Shown here: piece by piece, positions 8,162 through 17,100 of the stretch
Layout: each line of letters opens with the position of its first letter
Numbering within the stretch: position 1 is the first letter of the stretch
DNA from: CAIWHR01 sp963781285
GTDB taxonomy: Bacteria > Pseudomonadota > Gammaproteobacteria > Burkholderiales > Casimicrobiaceae
Length of the DNA: 64,000 bases
Reading direction: 5' to 3'
Assembly: GCA_963781285.1 (NCBI GenBank)
Contig: CAWAFI010000008.1
Span: forward strand, 310,001-374,000
The notes under the pieces: model-generated
The model's database searches: none
Told to the model about the DNA's origin: nothing
What the model saw: only the letters and a program-made list of their open reading frames with translations
Translations under genes and position numbers: made by a program

Positions 8162-9121
8162 CTACGTTATGGTCGTCGCGGCGTCGAGATCGAGCAGATA
8201 GCGTCGGTGCTGCTGTTCGATCACCGTTCGGGAAGGCATCTGAAATCTGGGCCAGCGCAAAGAGGCGCGTTGGCGCACGGCAAGAGCGGCTGGGGCCACC
8301 GCGCGTTCGTGCCGTTCCGCGCGGCGCGATGCGGTCGGAACCGCGTGGCGCGGAAACCGCTCGCCAGCCACTGCGATAGCAGCTAAACCGGCCACGATCA
8401 GCAATCCGATGCAGACATCGCGCGCGGTTCCTGCGATCATTGGGTCCAGCATCCGCTGTCCCGCGTAGATACCGCCGACGGCCCAGGCAATGACCATCGG
8501 ATAGACGAACTCGCGATAGCGCAGCGCGACGATACCGCCCATCGCGGCCGCGATTGCAAGAAGGGCGAGCGAGATCGCGGTGCTCATTTCGAGCGTCGTC
8601 AGCCAGCCGCGGGCGTTGAACCATTGTGCCGTACCAGTGAGCGCCGCGAACGTGATCCAGCCGAACAGGAGGGCGAAAGGGACGCGCAACCAGCGCGAAC
8701 GCGGCGCCGGCGACGCCGCCGCGCGCGCGAACATCGTTGCGCCGAGTACGACGCCGAAGCCGGTCAAGACGACCGCAAGGCCAAGCTGATCGTGACGGAA
8801 AGCAACGACCCAGGCCGAGCCCACCGTGCTCGCGATTGCGAGCGGGATGACGAACGGATCGTAGATGTGCGTTCGGCGACGGCGCGGCCACAGCGCCGCG
8901 ACATAGAAGAACAGGAGCGCGGCGCCGATGATCCAGTAGATCGCGTTGACATAGTTGGCGGGCGCAAACGGCGTTGCGTATTGCTTCGACACCTCTGTGA
9001 TCGAAGGCAAACCACTGGCGCGGTCGTAGACATACAGGAAGGCGAAATTGGCCTCGACCACCACGAAGGTCGTCCAGCGCACCACGGTGGACGTCGAGGG
9101 CCCACCAAAAATATCCGGCAT
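8162..9121 (-). CDS. Multi-spanning membrane protein, TspO-related tryptophan-rich type
   Basis: A 319-residue membrane protein with about eight hydrophobic segments. The part LRVPFALLFGWITFAALTG resembles the conserved segment of large tryptophan-rich sensory (TspO/MBR-related) proteins, where a Trp in a WxxxA context follows a VPF motif. The fold class is therefore a guess from one region. The Arg-rich C-terminal tail after about residue 270 is cytosolic-like. The Met at 9121 is chosen because GGAGGAG lies just upstream on the coding strand; an in-frame start at 9187 lacks this. A palindrome at 9201-9219 sits in the upstream region and could control it. Confidence 0.6.
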   Translation of the reverse strand: MPDIFGGPSTSTVVRWTTFVVVEANFAFLYVYDRASGLPSITEVSKQYATPFAPANYVNAIYWIIGAALLFFYVAALWPRRRRTHIYDPFVIPLAIASTVGSAWVVAFRHDQLGLAVVLTGFGVVLGATMFARAAASPAPRSRWLRVPFALLFGWITFAALTGTAQWFNARGWLTTLEMSTAISLALLAIAAAMGGIVALRYREFVYPMVIAWAVGGIYAGQRMLDPMIAGTARDVCIGLLIVAGLAAIAVAGERFPRHAVPTASRRAERHERAVAPAALAVRQRASLRWPRFQMPSRTVIEQQHRRYLLDLDAATTIT

Positions 9122-9429
9122 AGCTCCTCCATAACTACCCGTAGCGTACAAATATCGCACTTCCAGAGGGCTTAGGCCATAGGACAACCTATAATCCTTT
9201 TGTAGGACGTGTTCCTACAGAAGTCCCGGGGTTTGCAACGCCACGGGTAGCCGCAAGGTCAGATCCGAAAGGGGCGCGCCGGTGAGGTGCCGGGTCTGTT
9301 GACCCACCCGTGTCCGTATTCGGCGACGCGCCGACAAGCGCCGGATCACGGCTCCACAGGAATTCGACATCGCGCGCAGGTCGCGCGTAGCATGATTTCA
9401 GACTAGCGACGCGCGAGCGGGGGTTTTCC
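9122..9429. other. Divergent intergenic region
   Basis: This 308-base gap separates the TspO-like gene (minus) from the amidohydrolase (plus). It contains the palindrome described at 9201-9219 and AT-rich sequence around 9185-9205. No further gene, terminator or clear sigma-70 promoter was recognised. Confidence 0.6.
9201..9219. promoter_or_regulatory. Palindrome TGTAGGA-N5-TCCTACA
   Basis: Perfect seven-base arms around CGTGT, 80 bases upstream of the TspO-like gene. The arms match those at 5774-5789, so the two may be sites for one regulator. Single copies of TCCTACA also occur near 37920, 37941 and 60629. Confidence 0.45.
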
Positions 9430-10893
9430 ATGCGCTATCGAAACGATCCGGACGGTAAGCGGCTACCGATCAAGCTTGATACGACGACCAATGGGGAGTT
9501 CGTGCCGATCCCCCTGGAGCCCGTGCATCGCCGGGCTCGGCAGCTGGCGCACGCAGCGGCTACCGCCAATGCGAAGCGCCTGGGCCTCACGCGCCGCGCG
9601 TTTCTGGTGTCCGCGTGCGGTGCGGCGTCGTCGCTGCTCACGATGAACGCCGCCTACGCGGCCAACGGTCGAAGAGGCGGCTACTACGCGTTGTCCTCCG
9701 AGGCGGCTTTCGATCTGCAGGTCGCGCGTTCCGCGCTCGACGGCGGCGAATTCATTTTCGACGTGCAGGGCCACTTCGTGAATCCGACCGGAGCCTGGAC
9801 TCGAGCGCTGCCGGCGGGCGCGCAACCGCTCAAGAGCTTCGCGCAGAACAAGCAGTGCGACGGCGCGGGGCGCCCGGGCCTCGACTATCTGCAGTGCCTG
9901 GGATCCGACGCCTTCATCAAGGACATCTTCATGGATTCGGATACGGACATGATCGTGCTGTCGTTCGTGCCGTCGACCCGCAAGGGGGAGCCGCTCACCA
10001 TCGAGGAGGCAGCAGCGACCGCGCGCATTGTCGAGAAGATGCAAGGGACCCATCGCGTCCTGCTGCATGGCCGCGTGAACCCCAACCAGGAGGGCGATCT
10101 CGACGCCATGGATGCGCTTGCCGAACGCTACCGGATTGCCGCCTGGAAGACCTACACGCAATGGGGACCCGAGGGTAAGGGCTTCTTCCTGGATGACGAA
10201 GCGGGACTCGCGTTGATCGAGAAGGCGCGCAAGCTCCGCATCAGGAACATTGCGATCCACAAGGGCCTGCCCTTTGGCCAACGGTCCTATGAGCATTCCA
10301 CCTGCGTGGATGTCGGTCGTATTGCGAAACGCTTTCCCGACGTGAACTTCCTCATTTATCACTCGGGGTTCGTCACGGGCGCAGCAGAGGGTCCCTACGA
10401 TCCTGCGCGCAGCGATGGCGTCGACGCGTTGGTGACCAGTCTCCTCGAGAACGACATCAAGCCCGGATCGAATGTCTACGCCGAACTCGGCTCGACGTGG
10501 CGCTTCCTGATGCGCGACCCGGATGCCGCGGCGCACGCGATGGGCAAGCTCTTCAAGTACGTCGGTGAGGACAATGTGCTGTGGGGCACGGATTCGATCT
10601 GGTACGGTTCGCCGCAGGATCAGATTCAGGCGTTTCGCAGCTTTCAGATCGCGGACGAGTGGATCGAGAAGTACGGTTATCCGAAGATCACGCCGATGCT
10701 GCGGTCCAAGGTCTTCGGGCGCAACGCGCTCAAGGTTTATCCCGTTGCAGCCGACGTGCTGAAGAAACATCTGGCGGGCGACCGCATCGAGCACGAACGT
10801 CGCGAGTACCGCGAACGCGCCGATCCGAGCTTCGTCACTCACGGCCCGAAAACGCGGCGCGAGTTCCTGAATCTGCGGTCGTGGTGCGGCTAG
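9430..10893 (+). CDS. Tat-exported amidohydrolase-family (Amidohydro_2) metalloenzyme
   Basis: A 487-residue protein. A twin-arginine-like signal (LTRRAFLVSACGAASSLL, about residues 54-72) ends near AAYAAN, so export through Tat is likely after an unusually long n-region. The remainder is a TIM-barrel amidohydrolase of the 2-amino-3-carboxymuconate-semialdehyde decarboxylase/amidohydrolase-2 type: FDVQGHFVNP supplies the first metal His, AIHKGLPFG and IYHSGFV the barrel residues, and WGTDSIWYG the conserved catalytic Asp. The substrate is not evident. It stands alone, divergent from the TspO-like gene, and ends in a basic tail. Confidence 0.8.
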   Translation: MRYRNDPDGKRLPIKLDTTTNGEFVPIPLEPVHRRARQLAHAAATANAKRLGLTRRAFLVSACGAASSLLTMNAAYAANGRRGGYYALSSEAAFDLQVARSALDGGEFIFDVQGHFVNPTGAWTRALPAGAQPLKSFAQNKQCDGAGRPGLDYLQCLGSDAFIKDIFMDSDTDMIVLSFVPSTRKGEPLTIEEAAATARIVEKMQGTHRVLLHGRVNPNQEGDLDAMDALAERYRIAAWKTYTQWGPEGKGFFLDDEAGLALIEKARKLRIRNIAIHKGLPFGQRSYEHSTCVDVGRIAKRFPDVNFLIYHSGFVTGAAEGPYDPARSDGVDALVTSLLENDIKPGSNVYAELGSTWRFLMRDPDAAAHAMGKLFKYVGEDNVLWGTDSIWYGSPQDQIQAFRSFQIADEWIEKYGYPKITPMLRSKVFGRNALKVYPVAADVLKKHLAGDRIEHERREYRERADPSFVTHGPKTRREFLNLRSWCG

Positions 10894-11051
10894 CGCAATC
10901 GTCCGTCCACCGACCTTTGCCCTCCACCGAAGCGGTCGGGTCCTACATGATTTGTCGCAGTCTGCTGACAACGCCCGATCGCCGCTGTGCGTTAATGCCT
11001 CTACGATGAACTGCAACCCCGCAATTCGGCGGGCAATGGTCGGAGGGATAC

Positions 11052-11861
11052 ATGCGAATCAGATCGAGGGTGTTGCTTGGGGTAGCGGGGATTGTCCTTG
11101 CGACGCAAGCCGCAGCCCAGATCACGTTCTACCAGGGCGAGGGCTTCCGCGGGCGCGTTTTCACGACGTCTCAACAGGTCGTGGATTTCGACCGAATCGG
11201 ATTCAATGATCGCGCATCGTCGGTGGTCGTCGATCGCGGGCGCTGGGAAGCTTGCGAGCATTCATATTTCCAGGGTCGGTGCGTGGTCCTGCGTCCCGGA
11301 AGCTATGACTCGCTGGCGGGAATGGGAATGAGCGATCGGATTTCGTCGGTGCGCCCGATCGGCAAGCAGGCGCACTACGCCTATGAGGCGCCGCCACCGC
11401 TTCCCGCGCCGACCTATGCGTATCGCCAGCGGCCCTACGAGCGGTTGTACCAGGTGAACGTCTCGTACGTGCGCGCCGTCGTCGGTCCACCGGAGCAGCG
11501 CTGCTGGGTCGAGCGGCAGCAGGTCGTCGAACCCTCATACGACGCGCCCAACGTTCCCGGGGCGATTGTCGGCGCGATCATCGGCGGCGTTCTCGGGCAT
11601 CAGGTCGGGGGTGGGCGCGGTCAGGATGTCGCGACCGCGGGCGGCGCCGTTGCCGGTGCCGCGATCGGCGCCAACGTCGGGCGCGGCGGAAGCACCGTGT
11701 ACAGCCAGGACGTGCAGCGCTGCGCCGCGGTCCCCGGTTCAGCGCGCCCGGCGTACTGGGATGTGACGTACTATTTTCGCGGCCTCGAACATCGCGTGCA
11801 AATGAGCGCGCCACCCGGCCCGACAATCTGGGTCAACGGCAAGGGGGAACCGCGCGGATAG
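11052..11861 (+). CDS. Secreted beta/gamma-crystallin-fold protein with glycine-zipper segment
   Basis: A 269-residue protein with a signal peptide ending at AAAQ (about residue 22). Two beta/gamma-crystallin-like repeats follow (ITFYQGEGFRGR to SSVVVDRG; WEACEHSYFQGRC to SSVRPI), each with the family's aromatic-Gly corner. A second half carries a glycine zipper (GAIVGAIIGGVLGHQVGGG, then GAAIGANVG), typical of outer-membrane proteins of the 17 kDa antigen/2TM type. It probably sits at the outer membrane with the crystallin domain exposed. Ligand is unknown. GGAGGG lies eight bases before the start, and a terminator follows at 11886. Confidence 0.82.
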   Translation: MRIRSRVLLGVAGIVLATQAAAQITFYQGEGFRGRVFTTSQQVVDFDRIGFNDRASSVVVDRGRWEACEHSYFQGRCVVLRPGSYDSLAGMGMSDRISSVRPIGKQAHYAYEAPPPLPAPTYAYRQRPYERLYQVNVSYVRAVVGPPEQRCWVERQQVVEPSYDAPNVPGAIVGAIIGGVLGHQVGGGRGQDVATAGGAVAGAAIGANVGRGGSTVYSQDVQRCAAVPGSARPAYWDVTYYFRGLEHRVQMSAPPGPTIWVNGKGEPRG

Positions 11862-11885
11862 TTCCTGACGCGAGACCCGAGCGAC

Positions 11886-11912
11886 GCGGCCTTTCCGGGC
11901 CGCTTTGTCTTG
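11886..11912 (+). terminator. Probable rho-independent terminator
   Basis: GCGGCC (11886-11891) pairs with GGCCGC (11898-11903) across a six-base loop, followed by TTTGTCTTGT. It lies 25 bases after the crystallin-fold gene and just before the promoter of the cyclase-FHA gene. Confidence 0.65.
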
Positions 11913-11919
11913 TCCGACG

Positions 11920-11948
11920 ATGACAACGGTTCTGGGGTTGCTTATAGT
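11920..11948 (+). promoter_or_regulatory. Sigma-70 promoter of the cyclase-FHA gene
   Basis: ATGACA (11920-11925) and TATAGT (11943-11948) match the -35 and -10 elements at five of six bases each, with an optimal 17-base spacer. Transcription would start near 11955, some 20 bases before the start codon. Confidence 0.7.
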
Positions 11949-11974
11949 GTTCGAACCACGCCGGTCCGAGCACA

Positions 11975-12868
11975 ATGAATCTTCCCGACCCGAGTCTTGC
12001 CGTTCTGTTCGCCGATGTCGCCGGCAGCACGCGTCTCTACGAACAGGTGGGCGACGTCCGGGCCTTGGCCACCATAGGCCGGTGTCTCACCCTCGCACAG
12101 GATGCCTCCCGCGGCCATGACGGGCGCTTGATCAAGACCATCGGTGACGAGGTGATGCTCGTCTTCCCGACGGCCGACCAGGCGGCCGCAGCCGCTGTCG
12201 AGATCCAGCGCCGGATGTCCGAGTTGGCACGGGTCGGCGACGTTCGCGTCGCGTTTCGCATCGGATTCCACCTTGGTACCGCAATCGAAGCGGACGGCGA
12301 CGTATTCGGCGATTCGGTCAACGTCGCCGCACGAATGGTCGCATTGGCCAAAGGCGGGCAGGTCATTCTTTCGGCGGCCACCGCAGAAGCGTTGTCGCCG
12401 CATCTGCACGGGCAGCTGCGCGAACTCGACGTGTTGACGGTGAAGGGCAAGGAAAAGGACATCGGCATCGTGGAACTGGTGTGGCAGGACGCGGCCGAGC
12501 TCACGGCGCTGGTGACGCGAGCCCCGGTGCGGACCGCCGGGCTCGAGCTCCGGCACGGTGCGCGCACGATCCAGCTCAATGCAACGACGTCATCCCTGAC
12601 GCTGGGCCGCGACGCGCAGAACGACGTGGTGATCGCCGACAAGTTGGCGTCGCGACTCCATGCCAGGATCGAACGCCGTCGCGACAAGTTCGTGTTGATC
12701 GACCAGAGCTCCAACGGCACCTTTGTGACGGTCGAGGGCGAACGCGAAATCCAGCTGCGGCGCGAGGAATTGCTGCTGCGTGGTCGCGGCCAGATCAGCT
12801 TCGGCCATCCTTGCCAGGCCGATCCCGCCGAGATACTGGCGTTTGCGTGCACCGAGGGCGAGCACTGA
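11975..12868 (+). CDS. Class III adenylate/guanylate cyclase-like protein with FHA domain
   Basis: A 297-residue cytosolic protein. Residues 8-170 are a class III nucleotidyl cyclase domain, with the metal aspartates at D14 (FADVAGST) and D58 (TIGDEVMLVF) and the segment DSVNVAARM. Residues about 180-290 are a forkhead-associated domain: LGRD, then SRLHARI and SSNGTFV, the phosphothreonine-binding signature. Thus it can both make (or bind) a cyclic nucleotide and read Thr phosphorylation. It has its own promoter and converges, 43 bases apart, with a membrane Ser/Thr kinase, which suggests that the kinase or one of its targets is the FHA partner. Catalytic activity is inferred only from the two aspartates. 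Confidence 0.88.
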   Translation: MNLPDPSLAVLFADVAGSTRLYEQVGDVRALATIGRCLTLAQDASRGHDGRLIKTIGDEVMLVFPTADQAAAAAVEIQRRMSELARVGDVRVAFRIGFHLGTAIEADGDVFGDSVNVAARMVALAKGGQVILSAATAEALSPHLHGQLRELDVLTVKGKEKDIGIVELVWQDAAELTALVTRAPVRTAGLELRHGARTIQLNATTSSLTLGRDAQNDVVIADKLASRLHARIERRRDKFVLIDQSSNGTFVTVEGEREIQLRREELLLRGRGQISFGHPCQADPAEILAFACTEGEH

Positions 12869-12911
12869 CCGCGTCGCGCCTCATCTGACTTTCCGCGGCG
12901 TTCGGTCCGCT

Positions 12912-15242
12912 CTAGGTGGTCAGCTTGCGCAGCGTCTCCGGATTCTTGGTGACGGTCTTCTGGCGGCCGGGCGGGGCGCCGTACAGACCGGCGGGCGGGT
13001 TGGATTCGAGTCGCGAGAGTACGGAAGCATCGGCGCAGCGCTTGTCGAACGCGACCGATACCTGATCCCCGCTGCTGCCGCCGAGGACGAAACAGGCCTG
13101 GCCGAGTTTGGCGTTGAGCGGTTTGAGCACGCCGTTCGCGACGAGGTCGCTGGCCGCGCCGATCCCCGCCAGCTGAAGCTCATAGGCGCGCGGTCGCGCC
13201 GGTGGCCGTGCGGCCGCGGCAACGACGTCGGGCAGTCCCACGAGTTCGCGCGCGAGCAGGTCTTCCGAGGCTGCATCCGGCAATCCGTCGACGTTGAGCG
13301 TGATCCTCTGTGTCGTTACGTTCGCATGCTGCAGAAAAAAGTCGCGCGAAAATTCGTCGGCGATCTTTGCTCCGATCGCATTCAAGGCGATTTCCTCGCT
13401 CGCCCAGCTGCCGACGCCCTGTGGCATCGTGGTGTTGTAATAGATTTCCTCGCCCGTTGCCTGATCGACGCATTTCACCGTCCACGAGGTGAGCGCGTAT
13501 TTGGTCACGACCACGCCGGAGGCCTCGAGACGCAGAGAAAGCCTCTTGAGCTTGGCTTCGCCGACCACCGCAAAGTCGGGACCTTTGCTTCCATCGGCAC
13601 CGCCTTCCGACCAGGTGCGAAAGCCGAAGGACTTGATGCGCTCCTTCAGAATGTTCTCGGCGACAGGGGACGGCTGTGGCGGGGCATCGGGCTGATCGGC
13701 ATCGCGCACCCAAATCTGCACGGATACCCTCGGGTTGCCGCTCGCGCGAATGAGTTCGACCCGTTCGTCGCGCGACATCTGATTGAGCGACTTCTGGACG
13801 GCTTTGACGTCGACCACGGCTTCGGTGGTGATCGACATCAGGCCGTCCTTGCCCATGCGGGGCTCACCTTCGCGGATCACCGTCTTGACGTAGTCGCCGC
13901 TCTTCGACAAGAGCCGCTCCTTGAGCAGATCGTAGTTCTTGGCGAGTGAACCGCTGGCAAGCAGAAATCCCAGCGCCTTCTCGACCAGTTGGCTCCTGGA
14001 ATCCGCGCGCAGGTCGGCCTGCAACAGGGCGTTGTCGTTCTGGTAGCGGGGATCTCTCGGGTCGACCAGACCGACCGCGGAAATCACGAGCGTACCGGGA
14101 TCGGGTTTCGTCCCGGTCGCCGCCAGGGGCGCGGGCGATGCGACCGGTGCTGCCGGCGCCGTGGCCTGCGCCGCCTTCGGCGTATCCGCCACCTGCCGCT
14201 GGTAGGCAAACCACGCCCCCGCGCCGACGACAATGACGCCCGCGACGACGGCGACCACGAGCGCAGGTGTCCGCGACCCCTTCGCTGGTGCCACCGCCAA
14301 TGCAGGATGCGGCTCGGGCTTGAGGCTGACCGGCGCAGGTGTGGGGGTCATCGGAGCGCCGGGCGCGATAATCGTCGCCTCGGTATTCCCGATCGGGGTC
14401 GTGGCGACGCCGGGCGGGGTGATCGCGGGCGCAGCCGCGCGGATCGCATCCGCGAATTCCTGCGCGGTCTGGTAGCGATCGTCGGCGCGCTTGGCGAGCG
14501 CTTTGCGCACCACGACGTCGATCGCAGGCGGCAGCTGAACGTTGAGTGTCGAAGGCGGCAGCGGGTCTTCCTTCAGCACCTTCTGCATGGTTGTGGATGC
14601 CGATCCGGCAAAGGGCCGTTCGCCCGTCAGAAACTGGTAGAAAACGACCCCGGCCGAGAACAGGTCCGAGCGTCCGTCCACCGGCAACCCCTGAATCTGT
14701 TCGGGGGACATGTAGCTTGGTGTGCCCAGCACCGTGCCCACCTGCGTCAGGTTCGAAGATTCGATGTGGGCGATCCCGAAGTCGGCAACCTTCACCGATC
14801 CGTCCGCCATCAGGAAGATGTTTGCAGGCTTGATGTCGCGGTGGATGACGCCCTGGCGATGCGAATAGTCGAGCGCGTTCAGGATCTGCGCCATGATCCG
14901 CACGATGTCGGCAATCTTGAATCGCTCGTTCGTTTCGAAGCACTCCTTGAGTTCGCGACCGTGGACGCACTCCATCGCGATGTACCAGACGCCGCCGTCT
15001 TCGCCGAAATCGTAGATGGACACGATGTTGGGATGGTTGAGGCGGCCCGCAGCCTGCGCCTCGCGGCGGAAGCGGGCAATCACCGGTGCCGAATCATCAC
15101 CGGCAAGCTGATCGGAACGGATGGTCTTCAGCGCCACGACGCGCTTGATCGATGGGTCGTAGGCCTCGTAGACCACGCCCATCGCACCGCGCCCGATCTC
15201 GCGCCGGATCTCGTACTTGCCGATGACGTTGATATCTGCCAT
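12912..15242 (-). CDS. Transmembrane Ser/Thr protein kinase with FlgT/LPP20-like outer region
   Basis: A 776-residue protein. The N-terminal kinase (about 8-270) has every key motif: glycine loop GRGAMG, K39, catalytic HRD (134-136), DFG (154-156) and the activation segment GTPSYMSPEQ. A Pro/Ala-rich linker, one membrane span (about 326-347) and a large periplasmic part follow. That part contains ADLRADSRSQLVEKALG and YVKTVIREG, resembling the N-terminal domains of FlgT/LPP20-type proteins, which often work with CsgG-like proteins; this likeness is by eye. The Met at 15242 follows AGGGAG, ruling out a longer reading. It is the third gene of an operon with a CsgG-like protein and a secreted protein, and faces the FHA gene. 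Confidence 0.88.
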   Translation of the reverse strand: MADINVIGKYEIRREIGRGAMGVVYEAYDPSIKRVVALKTIRSDQLAGDDSAPVIARFRREAQAAGRLNHPNIVSIYDFGEDGGVWYIAMECVHGRELKECFETNERFKIADIVRIMAQILNALDYSHRQGVIHRDIKPANIFLMADGSVKVADFGIAHIESSNLTQVGTVLGTPSYMSPEQIQGLPVDGRSDLFSAGVVFYQFLTGERPFAGSASTTMQKVLKEDPLPPSTLNVQLPPAIDVVVRKALAKRADDRYQTAQEFADAIRAAAPAITPPGVATTPIGNTEATIIAPGAPMTPTPAPVSLKPEPHPALAVAPAKGSRTPALVVAVVAGVIVVGAGAWFAYQRQVADTPKAAQATAPAAPVASPAPLAATGTKPDPGTLVISAVGLVDPRDPRYQNDNALLQADLRADSRSQLVEKALGFLLASGSLAKNYDLLKERLLSKSGDYVKTVIREGEPRMGKDGLMSITTEAVVDVKAVQKSLNQMSRDERVELIRASGNPRVSVQIWVRDADQPDAPPQPSPVAENILKERIKSFGFRTWSEGGADGSKGPDFAVVGEAKLKRLSLRLEASGVVVTKYALTSWTVKCVDQATGEEIYYNTTMPQGVGSWASEEIALNAIGAKIADEFSRDFFLQHANVTTQRITLNVDGLPDAASEDLLARELVGLPDVVAAAARPPARPRAYELQLAGIGAASDLVANGVLKPLNAKLGQACFVLGGSSGDQVSVAFDKRCADASVLSRLESNPPAGLYGAPPGRQKTVTKNPETLRKLTT

Positions 15243-15312
15243 GCCTCGCTCCCTGCCCAAAACGGCGACGCCGGCGGGGGGGCCGGCGTCGTCGATCTCG
15301 ACCGTCAACCGA

Positions 15313-16149
15313 TCACTTGTACTTGTTGTCGATTTCCCACACGGACTTCTGTACGAGGCGCTGGACCATGGTGTCGAGCGACACGCCGCCCTGCTGTGCC
15401 TGGTTGATACCGAGCGCGCCGGATGACGTGGCACCGATCTCCATCTTTTCCTCGGTGTACCCGGTGGCGACCTGCTCCGTCGTCTCGGCATTGATGATCT
15501 TGTAGCGCATGCCGATCACCCAGACGCTGGTCGATTCCTCGGAATGCACCGAGCCCACGGCGGTGCCACCCACGGCACCCGCCTGCGCGGCGCCGCGCGA
15601 GCCGCTGAACACGCCCAGCAGCCCTGCCATTTGCCCGAGCGTTCTGCCGTCGAACCCGGATTGCGCGGCGGCGACCTGCTCGGTCTTCAGGATGTCGAAC
15701 TTCACCACATACTTTGTGGCCTTGAGCTTGCCCATCTTGAGGAACTTGCGCGCCTGGTCCGGGTCGCCGAGGTTGTAGGCGAGCTCGAATTCCTTGAGCA
15801 GCGATCCGAGGTTCGAACGCTCGAGCACCGTGAAGTTGGCGCTGCTCAGTTCGATCTCGCCGAAGTCCGCGATGTTGTTGGCCGTGAACTTCTGCAGGAA
15901 CGTTGCATTGTTGCTCTTGATGTCCCCGGGAATGACGACCAATGCCGGGCCCTTCTTGGCGGCGTTGGTATACGCGACCGCCTGGTAGATCGTCTGGTCG
16001 GCCGCGGCGTTCGCCTTCTGCGAAGTCTCCTTGCCGGCGGTCGGCGACGGGTTGCCCCAGGTCGGCTGGGCCGAGGCGAGCGACGTTGCCGCAAAGAGGG
16101 CCGCCCCAAGCAGAAGTTTCGTGCAGTCGAGGAATACGCGAGGGCTCAT
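15313..16149 (-). CDS. CsgG-like secreted/periplasmic protein
   Basis: A 278-residue protein with a signal peptide ending near ASAQ (about residue 27). The core matches the CsgG/curli-assembly family: ANNIADFGEIELSS, then FTVLERSNLGSLLKE, and TKYVVKFDILKTEQ, with the Gly/Ala-rich insertion GSRGAAQAGAVGG seen in CsgG relatives. The lipobox cysteine of true CsgG is absent at the signal peptide, so it is probably not a lipoprotein pore in the same form. It lies between a secreted protein gene (44 bases) and the Ser/Thr kinase gene (70 bases) in one operon. No curli subunit genes are near, so its cargo is unknown; it may instead be a stress sensor read by the kinase. Confidence 0.8.
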   Translation of the reverse strand: MSPRVFLDCTKLLLGAALFAATSLASAQPTWGNPSPTAGKETSQKANAAADQTIYQAVAYTNAAKKGPALVVIPGDIKSNNATFLQKFTANNIADFGEIELSSANFTVLERSNLGSLLKEFELAYNLGDPDQARKFLKMGKLKATKYVVKFDILKTEQVAAAQSGFDGRTLGQMAGLLGVFSGSRGAAQAGAVGGTAVGSVHSEESTSVWVIGMRYKIINAETTEQVATGYTEEKMEIGATSSGALGINQAQQGGVSLDTMVQRLVQKSVWEIDNKYK

Positions 16150-16193
16150 GGCTTACTCTCCTTTCGAGGTTGGCTCCGTGGCCGATCCACAGT

Positions 16194-16880
16194 CTACTTC
16201 GACGCCGGATTTCTCGCTGCGGACGGTCCGGCGTTGCGGCAATAGTCGGCGTAGAGCGCAGGCACCACTTCGTCCGCCTTTTCATTCACCAGCGTCAGCG
16301 CCATGCGGGCAACATCGGCGCCCGCATAGGAGCTCGAGCTTGCTTCGGTATCCGATACGAGCCGGCCGTTGCTGCCATACAGCGTGAATTTCATGTTCAC
16401 CGACACCTGGTTGACCGCCATCATCGGATTCCGTGTGGCCTGGGACGTGATCAGACCGCGAAGCACAAAGCTCGCGCCGAGACGCTTCGAGGCGCTGAGC
16501 GCTGCGTCCGGGTCGTTGCGGAAGTACGCATCGATCTCGGCCTGGGCGATCTGCCGGCGAATCTCTTCCGGTGTGTAGGTCCGCAATCCAAGCGCGCGCA
16601 GGCGGGCATTGATCGCCTGAAAATGCGGGCCGTAGTTCTGCTGCTGCGCCGCGATGAAGCCATTCGACTGTAGCTCGCCGATCACCACCATGATCTTCTT
16701 GCCCTTGATCTCGGCTCGGCACGGCGTCGAAAGCTGCTCCGCAATGCGGTTCTGGCGCGCCTCCTGCTCGAGGCGGTCGGCATCATCCGGCTGCGAGAAA
16801 CTGAAGCCCTGGGCGCCGGCCGGTCCGGCGGCGAGCGAAGCGAACAGGGTCAGCGTCGCGAGAGCGTGTCTTGGTCGCAT
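16194..16880 (-). CDS. Secreted protein of the kinase-CsgG operon, unknown function
   Basis: A 228-residue protein with a signal peptide ending at AGAQ (about residue 24). The mature part has a Gln-rich helix, then KKIMVVIGELQSNGF, an alternating segment INARLRALGLRTYTPEEIRRQIAQ, and a beta-rich second half (FVLRGLITSQ, VSVNMKFTLYGSNGRLVSDT). This pattern, a Rossmann-like half plus a beta sheet, is what CsgG-family and related TolB-N-like domains show, so it may be a divergent relative of the next gene. It is the first gene of the operon leading to the CsgG-like protein and the kinase. No enzyme motif was found. Confidence 0.65.
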   Translation of the reverse strand: MRPRHALATLTLFASLAAGPAGAQGFSFSQPDDADRLEQEARQNRIAEQLSTPCRAEIKGKKIMVVIGELQSNGFIAAQQQNYGPHFQAINARLRALGLRTYTPEEIRRQIAQAEIDAYFRNDPDAALSASKRLGASFVLRGLITSQATRNPMMAVNQVSVNMKFTLYGSNGRLVSDTEASSSSYAGADVARMALTLVNEKADEVVPALYADYCRNAGPSAARNPASK

Positions 16881-17100
16881 CGGTGTGAGGATCGGGCCAC
16901 CAGGGAGGCGGGTGCCAATCAGCTTGGCAGGTTAGCCCAATGAGGGCCGGAAATCCATACGGAATATTCGACAGGCTCGTACCTAAGGGCAGGGGTGCCA
17001 CCGAGTGAGTTGTGGCCGACAGCTATACCATCCTCTCCATTCGGACAGCCTTGGGACTCCGCTATGATTCGATACTCGACGAAACTGCAAGGCTCCGGGC

